Shown: positions 34,050 through 45,262 of the stretch, piece by piece | How positions within the stretch are numbered: position 1 is the stretch's first letter | How the letters are laid out: each line of letters opens with the position of its first letter | Assembly: GCF_040958095.1 (NCBI RefSeq) | Contig: NC_091195.1 | Span: 28,251,586 to 28,315,585 of the forward strand | Reading direction: 5' to 3' | From: Procambarus clarkii | Taxonomy: Eukaryota; Arthropoda; Malacostraca; Decapoda; Cambaridae | DNA: 64,000 bases | Made by a program: the position numbers and the translations under genes | The notes under the pieces: generated by a model | What the model was told of the DNA's origin: nothing | The model's database searches: none | The model's input: only the letters and a program-made list of their open reading frames with translations

Positions 34050-34740
34050 CCTTACCTTGAGGTTACCTTGAGGTGCTTCCGGGGCTTAGCGTCCCCGCGG
34101 CCCGGTCGTCGACCAGGCCTCCTGGTTGCCGGACTGATCAACCAGGCTGTTGGACGCGGCTGCTCGCAGCCTGACGTACGAGTCACAGCCTGGTTGATCA
34201 GGTATCCTTTGGAGGTGCTTTTCCAGTTCTCTCTTGAACACTGTGAGGGGTCGGCCAGTTATGCCCCTTATGTGTAGTGGAAGCGTGTTGAACAGTCTCG
34301 GGCCTCTGATGTTGATAGTTCTCTCTTGAACACTGTGAGGGGTCGGCCAGTTATGTCCCTTATGTGTAGTGGAAGCGTGTTGAACAGTCTCGGGCCTCTG
34401 ATGTTGATAGTTCTCTCTTGAACACTGTGAGGGGTCGGCCAGTTATGTCCCTTATGTGTAGTGGAAGCGTGTTGAACAGTCTCGGGCCTCTGATGTTGAT
34501 AGTTCTCTCTTGAACACTGTGAGGGGTCGGCCAGTTATGTCCCTTATGTGTAGTGGAAGCGTGTTGAACAGTCTCGGGCCTCTGATGTTGATAGTTCTCT
34601 CTTGAACACTGTGAGGGGTCGGCCAGTTATGTCCCTTATGTGTAGTGGCAGCGTGTTGAACAGTCTCGGACCTCTGATGTTGATAGAGGCATATACTTTT
34701 CCAATGTTTCTGTATGCATGTAGCTTGTCTCATCATTTAC
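34050..34740 (-). mobile_element. LINE-B 3' end with 92-bp tandem expansion
   Basis: The minus strand codes the LINE-B C-terminus (INIRGPRLFNTLPLHIRDIT), repeated about five times with a 92-bp period from about 34227 to 34690, then the 3' tail (ACCTCAAGGTAACCTCAAGG). Because 92 is not a multiple of 3, the copies fall in different frames and the expansion broke the ORF. A single-unit version exists at 57600-57690. Confidence 0.85.
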
Positions 34741-34894
34741 ACATGTAATGTAATGTTAGTCACATATGTAAATAGGTAATTATTGGTAATGAGTAATGTT
34801 AAATGTTTAGGGCTAGCTGTCCCCAGCCACGCGTTGCTGTGGCTCAACTACGCGTGTGTGTTGCTGAGCTATAGCAACCCTTTCCTCTCCCGCC

Positions 34895-36375
34895 CCCGTT
34901 CTCTCCACTATTTCCCCCCTCCCATCCCCTCGTCCTCCCCACCATCCCCCACTCCCCCGTCCCCTCGTCCTCCCCACCATCCCTCACTCCCTCGTCCCCT
35001 CGTCCTCCCCACCATCCCTCACTCCACCGTCCCCTCGTCCTCCCCACCATCCCTCACTCCCCCGTCCCCTCGTCCTCCCCACCATCCCCCACTCCCCCGT
35101 CCCCTCGTCCTCCCCACCATCCCTCACTCCCTCGTCCCCTCGTCCTCCCCACCATCCCTCACTCCCTCGTCCCCTCGTCCTCCCCACCATCCCTCACTCC
35201 CTCGTCCCCTCGTCCTCCCCACCATCCCCCACTCCCTCGTCCCCTCGTCCTCCCCACCATCCCTCACTCCCTCGTCCCCTCGTCCTCCCCACCATCCCTC
35301 ACTCCACCGTCCCCTCGTCCTCCCCACCATCCCTCACTCCCCCGTCCCCTCGTCCTCCCCACCATCCCTCACTCCCTCGTCCCCTCGTCCTCCCCACCAT
35401 CCCTCACTCCCTCGTCCCCTCGTCCTCCCCACCATCCCTCACTCCCCCGTCCCCTCGTCCTCCCCACCATCCCCCACTCCCCCGTCCCCTCGTCCTCCCC
35501 ACCATCCCTCACTTCCTCGTCCCCTCGTCCTCCCCACCATCCCTCACTCCCCCGTCCCCTCGTCCTCCCCACCATCCCTCACTCCCTCGTCCCCTCGTCC
35601 TCCCCACCATCCCTCACTCCCTCGTCCCCTCGTCCTCCCCACCATCCCTCACTCCACCGTCCCCTCGTCCTCCCCACCATCCCTCACTCCCTCGTCCCCT
35701 CGTCCTCCCCACCATCCCTCACTCCCCCATCCCCTCGTCCTCCCCACCATCCCTCACTCCCTCGTCCCCTCGTCCTCCCCACCATCCCTCACTCCCCCGT
35801 CCCCTCGTCCTCCCCACCATCCCTCACTCCCCCGTCCCCTCGTCCTCCCCACCATCCCTCACTCCCTCGTCCTCCCCACCATCCCTCACTCCACCGTCCC
35901 CTCGTCCTCCCCACCATCCCTCACTCCCTCGTCCTCCCCACCATCCCTCACTCCACCGTCCCCTCGTCCTCCCCACCATCCCTCACTCCCTCGTCCCCTC
36001 GTCCTCCCCACCATCCCTCACTCCCTCGTCCCCTCGTCCTCCCCACCATCCCCCACTCCCTCGTCCCCTCGTCCTCCCCACCATCCCTCACTCCACCGTC
36101 CCCTCGTCCTCCCCACCATCCCTCACTCCCCCGTCCCCTCGTCCTCCCCACCATCCCTCGTCCCCTCGTCCTCCCCACCATCCCTCACTCCCCCATCCCC
36201 TCGTCCTCCCCACCATCCCTCACTCCACCGTCCCCTCGTCCTCCCCACCATCCCTCACTCCCTCGTCCCCTCGTCCTCCCCACCATCCCTCACTCCCTCG
36301 TCCCCTCGTCCTCCCCACCATCCCTCACTCCCTCGTCCCCTCGACCTCCCCACCATTCCCCACTCCCTCGTCTGA
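34895..36375. repeat. 35-bp C-rich minisatellite, about 42 copies
   Basis: Units contain CCTCGTCCTCCCCACCATCC and CTCACTCCCTCGTCC with C/T and A variants and a few shortened copies. Three units equal 105 bp, so a 530-codon Pro/Ser/His frame stays open by arithmetic. One strand is almost all pyrimidine. Confidence 0.95.
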
Positions 36376-36530
36376 TGGGTTCCCAAATGATCTGATGTTC
36401 CCATCAGAAAAATGTGAACATCAAATGATCTGATGTTCCCATCACTGAAAAATAAGTAGAACAGTTTAAAAAAAGAAATGAAAAACTAAAACAATAAACT
36501 ATACTTCAAAAAACTATAGATTAAAAAAAA
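36376..36530. repeat. Short direct repeats
   Basis: Two copies of AAATGATCTGATGTTCCCATCA, about 38 bp apart, between the array and LINE-A. Confidence 0.6.
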
Positions 36531-37545
36531 ATTGTGAATAAAAAACCAATTCTTCTATCCAATGATGATGCCGTGCTTTCGGCCTCAGACACTGCTATTG
36601 AATTCAATAGGTTCTTTTCATCCATTGGGACATCCCTTGCTCATGATATTCCATCCTCACTCACTAATATTAAAGACTACCTTACAGGTAACTATCCAGA
36701 GACTCTGTACCTCGCTCCTGCTACTTCCTCTGATGTTAATGAGGTAATCCTTTCCCTTAAAACTAAGTCAAGCGCCCTTGATGAGATACCAACTCTAAGT
36801 TACAAAAAAGCCTCCAGATTTCTAGCTCCTGCCATTGCATTGCTCTTCAACAAGTCACTTGAACTCCAAACCTTTCCGGATATTATAAAAAAACCGAGAG
36901 TAACCCCAGTCCACAAATGTGGTGATCTCACTGATGTCAACAATTACAGACCTATCTCAATTCTGCCAACCTTGTCAAAAATATTTGAAAAGCTAATCTA
37001 CAAGCAGCTTTACTCATATTGAGCCAAACTCAATATACTTAGCTCTTGCCAATATGGTTCCAGACCCAATAAAAGCACTAACGATGCACTTATTAGTATG
37101 ATTAACTTGATTCATGCAGCTCTTGATAAAAATGAGTTCCCTGTTGGGTTATTTGTGGACCTGAGTAAGGCTTTTGACACTGTCAACCACCAAAACCTTC
37201 TTCTTAAATTACATCATTATGGAGTCAGAGGACACTCCCTGCAATACCTTCAGTCTTACCTTACTGACAGGCTCCAGTATGTTTCTGTGAATAAATAATG
37301 AAATTAATCTAAGAATAAACAATATATTAATCAGTAGTAAAGTTGATGGTAAATTCCTTGGTGTCCTCATCGACCACAAGCTGAATTTCCAGGGACACGT
37401 TCTAAATATAGCAAAAAAAGTTTCAAAAACTGTTGGCATTCTTTCTAAGATCAGATATTATGTACCTCGCCCTGCCCTGGTGACTATTACTCCCTCATCT
37501 ATCCTTATCTCAACTATGGTATTTGTACTTGGGGTTCTACTACCC
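36531..37545 (+). pseudogene. LINE-A RT with nonsense codon and palm deletion
   Basis: The frame from 36534 covers RT entry (NNYRPISILPTL), then TGA at 37020-37022. The same frame goes on through FVDLSKAFDTVNHQ to YVSVNK at 37296, where a stop follows. The GVPQG and FADD part is missing: the sequence jumps to the NEINLRINN-type region, then GILSKIRYYVP. The catalytic palm is therefore deleted and the copy is dead. Confidence 0.8.
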
Positions 37546-37819
37546 TACTACGCTCGGGAGCCGGTTGGCCGAGCAGACAGCACGCAGGACTTCTGATCCT
37601 GTAGTCCTGGGTTCGATCCCAGGCGCCGGCGAGAAACAATGGGCAGAGTTTCTTTCACCCTATGCCCTTGTTACCTAGCAGTAAAATAGGTACCTGGGTG
37701 TTAGTCAGCTGTCACGGGCTGCTACCTGGGGGTGGAGGCCTGGTCGAGGACCGGGCCGCGGGGACACTAAAAGAACCGAAATCATCTCAAGATAACCTCA
37801 AGATCATCTCAAGATAACC
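37546..37819 (+). mobile_element. SINE-2 inserted in LINE-A
   Basis: Forward SINE-2: GGAGCCGGTTGGCCGAGCAG head, B box GGGTTCGATCCC, tail CGGGGACACTAAAAG and ATAACCTCAAGAT repeats. LINE-A text resumes at CCCAAAATCATTTACG. Confidence 0.85.
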
Positions 37820-39000
37820 CAAAATCATTTACGTCCTCTAATTACTGAACACAAAGCTGCTATTTAGAACAATATCCAACTCTGGCCCCAGACATCACTC
37901 GGTACCCCTTACTCAAATCTCTGAATATGTTAGATATTAAGTCACTGTTCATCCTCTCTTGTGTACTCTATATATTTAAAACTGAACAGTTATGCCAATC
38001 CTGACCTTAAAAGCTTCCTAGAAGGTTGTAACAGAACCCATGAGCACCACGCCAGAAACAAATACCTATTTGATATTCCAAGAGTACGACTTAACCAAAC
38101 TAGAAATGCTCTACAAATCAAGGGACCCAGAATTTATTTATTTATTTATTTTATTTATTTATATACAAGAAGGTACATTGGGTTTGTGAGAATACATAGC
38201 ATAGTACAGTAATTGCACTCTTGTAAAGCCACTAGTACGCGCAGCGTTTCGGGCAGGTCCTTAATCTAACAGATAATTTTAAGTAGGTCAATTCTATCAG
38301 AATTAATAAAATGATAACAGATACATTGCAAGAAAAAAAATGAGATGGGAGAGATTAGTAAATATATTAAAGCACATTGTTATATTAAAGCTCTGATTGA
38401 TTACAATGACAGCTTGATTGGTAATTTAAACAAGATTAATAGACACCATACAGCAGATTGACAGCACATATAAGACAGCAATGATAACAATGGTAAAGAT
38501 GTTCGGATTGGGTACACTGTGGTATGTGAATGTGGAATGACCTTCCCAACCATGTTAAAGACTGTACCTCTCTCAACCAGTTTAAGAGAAAAACTAAACA
38601 CTACCTAATTAACTCCCTGTAACCTACCTCACCCCTAAATGTGAACCCATATCTTAATATTTTGTAAACAAAGCTGTTTGTTGACCAACTTGTATATTGG
38701 CTATTTTCTACCATGTTCCCCCTTTTTTATCTATTATTTGTTTTCTTTCAACACAATTTATACTTTAAGCTCAATTACTATAAAGTTTTAGCGCTGTTTG
38801 AGCGCTGTTTGAGCACTGTTTGTCGACATAATTGTATTTGTGCTGCTTTTTCATCTATGTTTTCATTTCTTGTTTTCATTCTACTCATTATGCTCAATTA
38901 GTATTAAGCTTGTCATTTAAGTTTATCATGCCCGAAACGCTTTGCGTACTAGTGGCTTTAGGTATTGTATGTACTACCTCTATCTTTAAATCTAACAGAA
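37820..39000 (+). mobile_element. LINE-A 3' end, split by a LINE-C tail
   Basis: 37820-38131 and 38528-39000 are the LINE-A C-terminus and 3' UTR (GCCCGAAACGCTTTGCGTAC). The insert at 38132-38527 is a reversed LINE-C tail, breaking the coding text at AGGGACCCAGAA|TGTGGAATG. Confidence 0.8.
38132..38527 (-). mobile_element. LINE-C 3' tail inserted in LINE-A
   Basis: Matches the reversed LINE-C 3' UTR (TACAAGAAGGTACATTGGG, TGGTAAAGATGTTCGG). GAAT stands at both joins and may be a short target duplication. Confidence 0.7.
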
Positions 39001-39079
39001 TGTTTATAACTTTGCATCTATGGATGTGCTTTTCCTAAATATAATATTATTATATTGGTATTATTATTATTAAGTGGTT

Positions 39080-39250
39080 GGGCACCATTCCATCCCCCTC
39101 CCCCCCCTGTCCCATCCAAAATCCTTATCCTGAATCCTTCCAAGGGATATATAGTCGTAATGATGACCAGACCACACAAAACAGCTGCATTAACACACAC
39201 AGCACCGCTCCTGTGCCAGGTAAGTTACGGGCTCACCATAGCCCGTGCTA
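39080..39250. repeat. LINE-type 3' UTR scrap
   Basis: Contains ATATATAGTCGTAATGATG and GTTACGGGCTCACCATAGCC. Part of the same text occurs inverted at about 39885-39950 (GCGCCAAGTCATTACGACTA). Confidence 0.4.
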
Positions 39251-39296
39251 CTTCGAACTTTTTTCGAATAGCTGAATCTATAACAACAACAACAAA

Positions 39297-39432
39297 CAGA
39301 CCACACACTAGAAGGAGAAGGGACGACGACGTTTCGGTCCGTCCTGGACCATTCTCAAGTCACAATCGACTTGAGAATGGTCCAGGACGGACCGAATCGT
39401 CGTCGTCCCTTCACCTTCTAGTGTGTGGTCTG
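39297..39432. repeat. Second long inverted repeat with GAAAC core
   Basis: Two arms of about 65 bp (CAGACCACACACTAGAAGG... and ...CTTCTAGTGTGTGGTCTG) pair around a 6-bp centre (ACAATC). Each arm holds GGTCCAGGACGGACC followed by GAAAC (left arm) or GAATC (right arm). That is a stem-loop plus GAAA layout like the hairpin at 28135 but of different sequence. Confidence 0.75.
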
Positions 39433-39439
39433 GTCAACA

Positions 39440-39440
<1 letters not shown>

Positions 39441-39470
<30 letters not shown>

Positions 39471-39722
39471 GAGATATATAGAAGAGTTGTTACATTCTTG
39501 TAGAGCCACTAGTACGCGTAGCGTTTCGGGCAGGTCCCTGGAATACGATCCCCTGCCGCGAAGAATCGTTGTTACAACCAAGTACACATTTTACTGTTGC
39601 GTTAAACAGAGGCTACAGTTAAGGATTTGCGCCCAGTAAATCCTCCCCGGCCAGGATACGAACCCATGACATAGCGCTCGCGGAACGCCAGGCGAGTGTC
39701 TTACCACTACACCATGGAGACT
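39441..39722 (-). mobile_element. SINE-1, full length
   Basis: Begins with a 29-base T run, then tail, body and head in reverse. It is followed by 2.5 copies of a 42-bp repeat (GCTTACAAATTACAAACTGC) to about 39815. Confidence 0.85.
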
Positions 39723-39965
39723 GTTTACAAATTACAAACTGCTTACTGCTAACTGCGGAGACTGCTTACAAATTACAAACTGCTTACTGCTAACTGCGGA
39801 GACTGCTTACAAATTAACCTTGAAAAGCCAAATTCATCAATGTAGAGTACTTATATCCTGATTTATGCTTCCTTTATGAATGACAGAAAGGCAGGGAACT
39901 ATCAGGGAGGAAAGCGCCAAGTCATTACGACTATGCAAGCGAGGAGTCACAATAACGTGGCTGAA

Positions 39966-40215
39966 GTCTCCGTGGTGTAGTGGTAAGACACTCGCCTGGC
40001 GTTCCGCGAGCGCTATGTCATGGGTTCGTATCCTGGCCGAGGAGGATTTACTGGGCGCAAATCCTTAACTGTAGCCTCTGTTTAACTCAACAGTAAAATG
40101 TGTACTTGGTTGTAACAACGATTCTTCGCGGCAGGGGATCGTATTCCAGGGACCTGCCCGAAACGCTACGCGTACTAGTGGCTCTACAAGAATGTAACAA
40201 CTCTTCTATATATCT

Positions 40216-40253
<38 letters not shown>
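39966..40253 (+). mobile_element. SINE-1, full length
   Basis: Forward copy from GTCTCCGTGGTG to a 35-base A run. It is close to intact, so probably young. Confidence 0.85.
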
Positions 40254-40256
<3 letters not shown>

Positions 40257-40260
40257 GAAG

Positions 40261-40262
<2 letters not shown>

Positions 40263-40326
<64 letters not shown>
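40263..40326. repeat. (CT)n microsatellite
   Basis: About 32 CT units directly after the SINE A tail. Confidence 0.97.
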
Positions 40327-40329
<3 letters not shown>

Positions 40330-41525
40330 GCGCGAGAGAATGTGCGGAATGCAAATTTCAAGAAACATTTTGTAAGACCTCTTCAATATTGCGTGGTGTT
40401 TTGACTATGAAGATGCCTGCAGTTTTAGTAGGGGGTTAATTGGGTTTGTTGGGCCGGAGTCTTGAAAAGGGTCGAGTGGAGGGTGTCGCGGTGTTCAAAT
40501 ATGGCGCCCTAAATACAACGCATTTGAGTCAGAGAAAGGCTTACACTTTATAGTTCATTCTCTTAACATTAAAAATGAACTTTTTTGATCGTGCACCAGT
40601 ATGTTCACTATAAATATAATTTTCAATGGAATCAATTAAACTAACTTTAATTTATATAAGAGAACCAATGAGGAAATATAATAATGCATCTGGTATTTGT
40701 TATAACACTATAACGAAACTTAAATAATTTAAATATAGCTTTCTAGTAGTTATTACTAAAGCAATAATAAATTATTTCGTTAAATTTAATTATTGTTATC
40801 TGGTATTAATTAACTAGACAGACCATTTGTCTATGTAATTAGTAGCAGATGCATCAAAACACAGCTGTCAGGCGAGCCACAAGGACCGGTCGGGGGACCA
40901 CTGCATTTAAGCCTTATTATGGAAGTTTTACCCACATTTATGGTAAGCTTGAAGTATTTTAAGTGATTTGAACTCCATTGAGGCCAAGTGGCTTGAGTTA
41001 AGTGTTGAGGTGGTGCGCTGGTTGGCCAGGCGAGAGGGAAGACCAAGTGTCAGTCCTGAGGTAGGAATGTTCGCCCCATTAACGTCATTTTTATAATTTT
41101 GCTCAAACCATTTTATTAATGGATAAAACAACAGTTTTAAAACCATGTTCCCGGCCTCCAGTTGTATTTAGTTCTGTTATGAAGTTTAATATTCCTTATT
41201 GTTTTCATTGAAACATTTTTTTTAGTTGGGTTTTTTTCAAGTTTTTTCTCCTTCACCTGCAATTTGCATGAAGGTTTTTCCTCTCGATGACTGCACGAGT
41301 GGTGATGTTGGGAGGTGCGGCGCTCACAGTGGTCCATCAATGGTCATAATTTGGCAGAGATTGAAACTTATCAATGTCTTTAATTTGTGTGAGGATAGTG
41401 AGAAAAAATTAGCATATGAGTAGAAATGTACTCTGGACGGCAAATGAGGATTTGTGTAAATGGTGGTAGCAAAGTGCTGCTGTTTTATAACAAGTGTGAG
41501 GTTTAGTCAAGAGACTGAGATTGTG
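40327..41525. other. Largest stretch without recognised repeats
   Basis: AT-rich, low repeat content, only short frames without domains. No splice-flanked exon could be supported. Confidence 0.4.
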
Positions 41526-41665
41526 AACGATCTGCCCGAAACGCTTTGCGTAATAGTGGCTTTAGGCATTGTATGTACTAGCTCTAACTATAAATTCATC
41601 AATTTTTGTATCACCCCTTGTATGTATGTATTTTACCAAATAAACATTTGAATTTTGAATTTTGA
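41526..41665 (+). mobile_element. LINE-A 3' tail
   Basis: LINE-A 3' UTR end (CCCGAAACGCTTTGCGTAAT) with AATAAA and terminal ATTTTGA repeats. Confidence 0.7.
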
Positions 41666-41718
41666 GTCGAAGTATGATTGGGAGTTAGTCGCAGTTCAGA
41701 TAGGTTAAGGTAGATTAT

Positions 41719-41969
41719 GGTTATCTTGAGGTTATCTTGAGATGATTTCGGGGCTTTAGTGTCCCCGCGGCCCGGTCCTCGACCAGGCCTCCACCCCCAG
41801 GAAGCAGCCCATGACAGCTGACTAACACCCAGGTACCTATTTTACTGCTAGGTAACAGGGGCATAGGGTGAAAGAAACTCTGCGCATTGATTCTCGCCGG
41901 CGCCCGGGATCGAACCCGGGACCACAGGATCACAAGTCCAGCGTGCTGTCCGCTCGGCCGACTGGCTCC
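41719..41969 (-). mobile_element. SINE-2
   Basis: Reverse SINE-2, complete head (Ser-like) and tail. Very similar to the copies at 25379 and 45945. Confidence 0.85.
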
Positions 41970-42429
41970 CGGTCGGCAAGTAAGGTAAGTGAGAGTACAT
42001 TAAGTAACATGGGGTTAATATGTGTAAGGTTAGGTTAGGTTGGGGTAGGTCAGTTGAGGATGGGTTATGTTATGTTGTCGTATTTTAGATTTGTACAAAT
42101 TTTTTCCTCTTGTTGCTTCGGTGTGCGGGTGTGGCGGGTCCCGGGCGTGTGGAACCTCCCACCGCCTGCCACACGAGCTCCTCCAGGTGTATGTCGTGTG
42201 TCTGCACTCTCCTCGTACTCTGCATTTTTGTGCTTGGGCTTTTTGATAATGGTTTAACATTCGTTCTTCTAACCATTGATAATATATGTTTATAATAACA
42301 GCAACTTGAGATAATAACTTACTTTATTGACTCAACATTCATCCATCATCATAAAGTTTTCACATCTTGTCTAACTCAAAAAAAAAATAACAAAAAATAA
42401 CAAAAAACTGATCTAATTGTCAGTAGGGA
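41970..42429. other. Spacer, nothing recognised
   Basis: Contains a short GGTTAGGTTAGGTTGGGGTAGG stretch near 42027. No gene supported. Confidence 0.35.
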
Positions 42430-42868
42430 CACGCTACAGTCCTGCTCATGCAGTCATCAGGGGACAAGCAACACTACAGTACTGCTCGTACAGTCATCAA
42501 GGACCAGCAACACTGCAGTACTGCTCGTACAGTCATCAGGGACGAGCAACACTACAGTACTGCTCATGCAGTCATCAGGGACGAGCAACACTACAGTACT
42601 GCTCATGCAGTCATCAGGGACAAGCAACACTACAGTACTGCTCGTGCAGTCATCAGGGACAAGCAACACTACAGTCGTGCTCGTGCAGTTATCAGGGGAC
42701 AAGCAACACTACAGTCGTGCTCGTGCAGTTATCAGGGGATAAGCAACACTACAGTACTGCTCGTGCAGTCATCAGGGACAAGCAACACTACAGTCGTGCT
42801 CGTGCAGTTATCAGGGGACAAGCAACACTGCAGTCCTGCTCGTGCAGTCATCAGGGACAAGCAACACT
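42430..42868. repeat. 39-bp minisatellite, about 11 copies
   Basis: The unit contains CAGTCATCAGGGACAAGCAA and CACTACAGTACTGCTCG. The same unit recurs at 45075-45262 beyond the LINE-G fragment. 39 is a multiple of 3, so open frames are artefacts. Confidence 0.93.
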
Positions 42869-42884
42869 AGTACCAGCCACACTA

Positions 42885-43125
42885 GAACTACAGGGCTCAG
42901 TTCTTACACTGGTAATGTTCATTGTCTACATAAACAATCTACCAGTTGGGATACAGAATTATATGAACATGTTTGCTGATGATGCTAAGATAATAGGGAA
43001 GATAAGAAACCTAGATGATTGTCATGCCCTTCAAGAAGACCTGGACAAAATAAGTATATGGAGCACCACTTGGCAAATGTAATTTAATGTGAATAAATGC
43101 CATGTTATTGAATGTGGAATAGGAG
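42885..43125 (+). pseudogene. LINE-G RT palm fragment
   Basis: The frame holds a decayed GSVL..MFIVYINNL block and a catalytic NMFADDAKII, then DLDKISIWSTTWQM and a stop where the phrase continues FNVNKCHVIECG. It is CR1-like in motif order. It is cut at about 43130 by a tandem satellite. Confidence 0.7.
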
Positions 43126-43139
43126 AACCTAGACCCCAT

Positions 43140-44235
43140 ACTACCTATATAAACTGTCACCCGAAAACCACATTAACACTTTATTGTTCTGAGCGAGTGA
43201 GCCTCTCGCTAAGCTGGGTCTGGGGATTTCCGCGCGCTCCCTGGGAGCGTGGGGTAATTCTGAAAAGTGTATACTCTTTTCAATAGTGTATAAAAGTGTA
43301 TACTCTTTTCACCTCAATTTTTATCCTAGGTTTTTCAATTTGGTATCAATGTGTTTACATTAGAATTCTCTATAGAACTAAATGCATATAAACTCCAAAA
43401 CTCCCGGCTTACCACGCACAGCAAACAGAGAAATTGAGAGCGAGTTACCCGGGAGCGCGCAAAAGCAATAAAATGTGTTACACTCTTTTTCACTTTGGTC
43501 ACCTCAATTCTCATCCTAGGTCTTTTATTTTGGTATTAATGTGTTCGCAATAGAATTCCCAACAGGAGTATATGCATATAATGTCAAACCGCAGCGCGCT
43601 CCACCCGCTGACAAGATGAACGTGGACCAAGGTTACCTAAAAGAGAGAGCTGTGCCACCCCAAGGCATCTTCCATTACACTGGAGAGCGCGGTAGTACTG
43701 AAAAGTGTATACTCTTTTCAACTTTGTCACCTCAATTCTTGTCCTAGGTTTTTCAATTTGGTATTATTGTGTTTGCAATAGAATTCTCTACAGGACTAAA
43801 TGCATATACAGTAAAGCCCAAAAGCCCAGTGAGAAATTGAAAGCTTGTTACCCGGGAGCGCGCAAGAGCAATAAAATGTGTACACTCTCTCTTCACTTTG
43901 GACATCTCAATTCTCGTCCTAGGTCTTTCATTCTGGTATCATTGTGTTCGCAATAGAATTCCCTACAGGAGTATATGCAAATATAAAGTCCAAAAGCCCG
44001 GTGTACCACCCACAGCAAACAGAAAAAGTGACGGAGCGTTACCCCCGTGAGCGCTAATAAAGAGCAATAAAATTGGTATGTTCTTTTCAACTTTGTTACC
44101 TCAATTCTGGTCCTAGGTCTTTCATTTTGGTATCAATGTATTCACAATGAAATTCCCTACATAAGTAAATGCATGTAATGTCCAAAACCGTGGCAAGACC
44201 TTCCCGAAAACGCCACTACTTTGCCGCACCGACAA
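43140..44235. repeat. Tandem satellite, about 5 diverged units of 175-230 bp
   Basis: Five copies of CACCTCAATTCTCATCCTAGG-like text start near 43311, 43501, 43730, 43905 and 44098. Each is followed by TTGGTATCAATGTGTT, a GAATTC-containing block and an ATGCATATA block. Unit length and sequence vary. Confidence 0.75.
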
Positions 44236-44329
44236 CGCAATGCTGCGTCATTAACATCCATCTGCGTCCATCTACTAAACAGACAACGCAATGCTGCGTT
44301 GTTACCGAGTGATAGTGTTAAGAACATTG

Positions 44330-45074
44330 TGCGAGGAGCCTATGCCACACTTTCTAACTTCAGAATTGCTTTTAAATACATGGATGGAGAAATACTAAAG
44401 AAACTGTTCACGACTTAATGTTAGACCAAAGCTGAAATATGCAGCGGTTGTATGGTGCCCATATCTTAACAAGCGCATCAACAAACTGGGAAAGGTGCAA
44501 AGACATGCCACTAGGGTGGCTCCCAAAACCGAAGGACAAAAGCTACGAGGAGAGGTTAGAGGCACTAAATATGCAAAAACTAGAAGATAGAAGGAAAAGA
44601 AGCGATATGATCACTACGTACAAAATAATAACAGGAATCAATAAAATTGATAGGGAAGAACTCCTGAGATCCAGAACTTCAAGAACAAGAGGTCATAGAT
44701 TTAAACTAACGAAACAAAGCTGCCGAAGAAATATTAGGAATTCATTACACACAGAAATCATAATAGCGTGATGTATCAAATGAATTCTTGTTGCAATTCT
44801 TATACCATGTCGTAGCTCAGTCGATTAAGGTAGTGTCTGGGATGCTCTCAGACGTAGGTTTGAATCCTCGTCATGGCCCTTGTGGATTTGTTCATAAGAA
44901 AATTCACTTCTGTAAACAGATTGGTAGACGGTTGGAGCAAGTAAGGTGAGAAGGTGGTGGAGGCCAAAACCGTCAGTAATTTCAAAGCAATATATGGCAG
45001 AGTGCTGGGAAGACGGGACACCACGAGCATAGCTCTCATCCTGTAACTACACTTAGGTAATTACACTTGGGTAA
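44330..45074 (+). mobile_element. LINE-G C-terminus and 3' end
   Basis: Frames code RLRPKLKYAAVVWCPY-like text, then YEERLEALNMQKLEDRRKRS and an open C-terminus to 44771. The 3' end (GACGGGACACCACGAGC) closes with TTAGGTAATTACAC repeats. It continues the RT fragment at 42885 across the satellite and contains a tRNA-like insertion at 44806-44878. Confidence 0.7.
44806..44878 (+). mobile_element. tRNA-like sequence
   Basis: GTCGTAGCTCAGTCGATTAA (A box) and GGTTTGAATCC (B box variant) lie 35 bp apart, followed by CTTGTGGATTTGTTCA. There is no matched acceptor stem, so it is a SINE head or tRNA-derived segment, not a tRNA gene. Confidence 0.5.
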
Positions 45075-45262
45075 TTACACTACAGTACTGCTCATGCAGT
45101 CATCAGGGACAAGCTACATGACAGTACTGCTCGTGCAGTCATCAGGGACAAGCTACATGACAGTACTGCTCGTGCAGTCATCAGGGACAAGCTACATGAC
45201 AGTACTGCTCGTGCAGTCATCAGAGAGAAGCAACACTATAGTATCGCACATGCAGTATTGCT
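45075..45262. repeat. 39-bp minisatellite, about 4.5 copies (second array)
   Basis: Same unit family as 42430-42868 (ACTGCTCGTGCAGTCATCAG) with CTACATGACAG variants. Confidence 0.9.

Noticed and set aside
34783..36375. 530-codon Pro/Ser/His-rich open frame
   Set aside because: It is the 35-bp minisatellite read through; three units equal 105 bp, so frames stay open without selection.
40327..41525. Possible host exons in the repeat-poor stretch
   Set aside because: No frame over about 70 codons with splice sites and protein-like composition.
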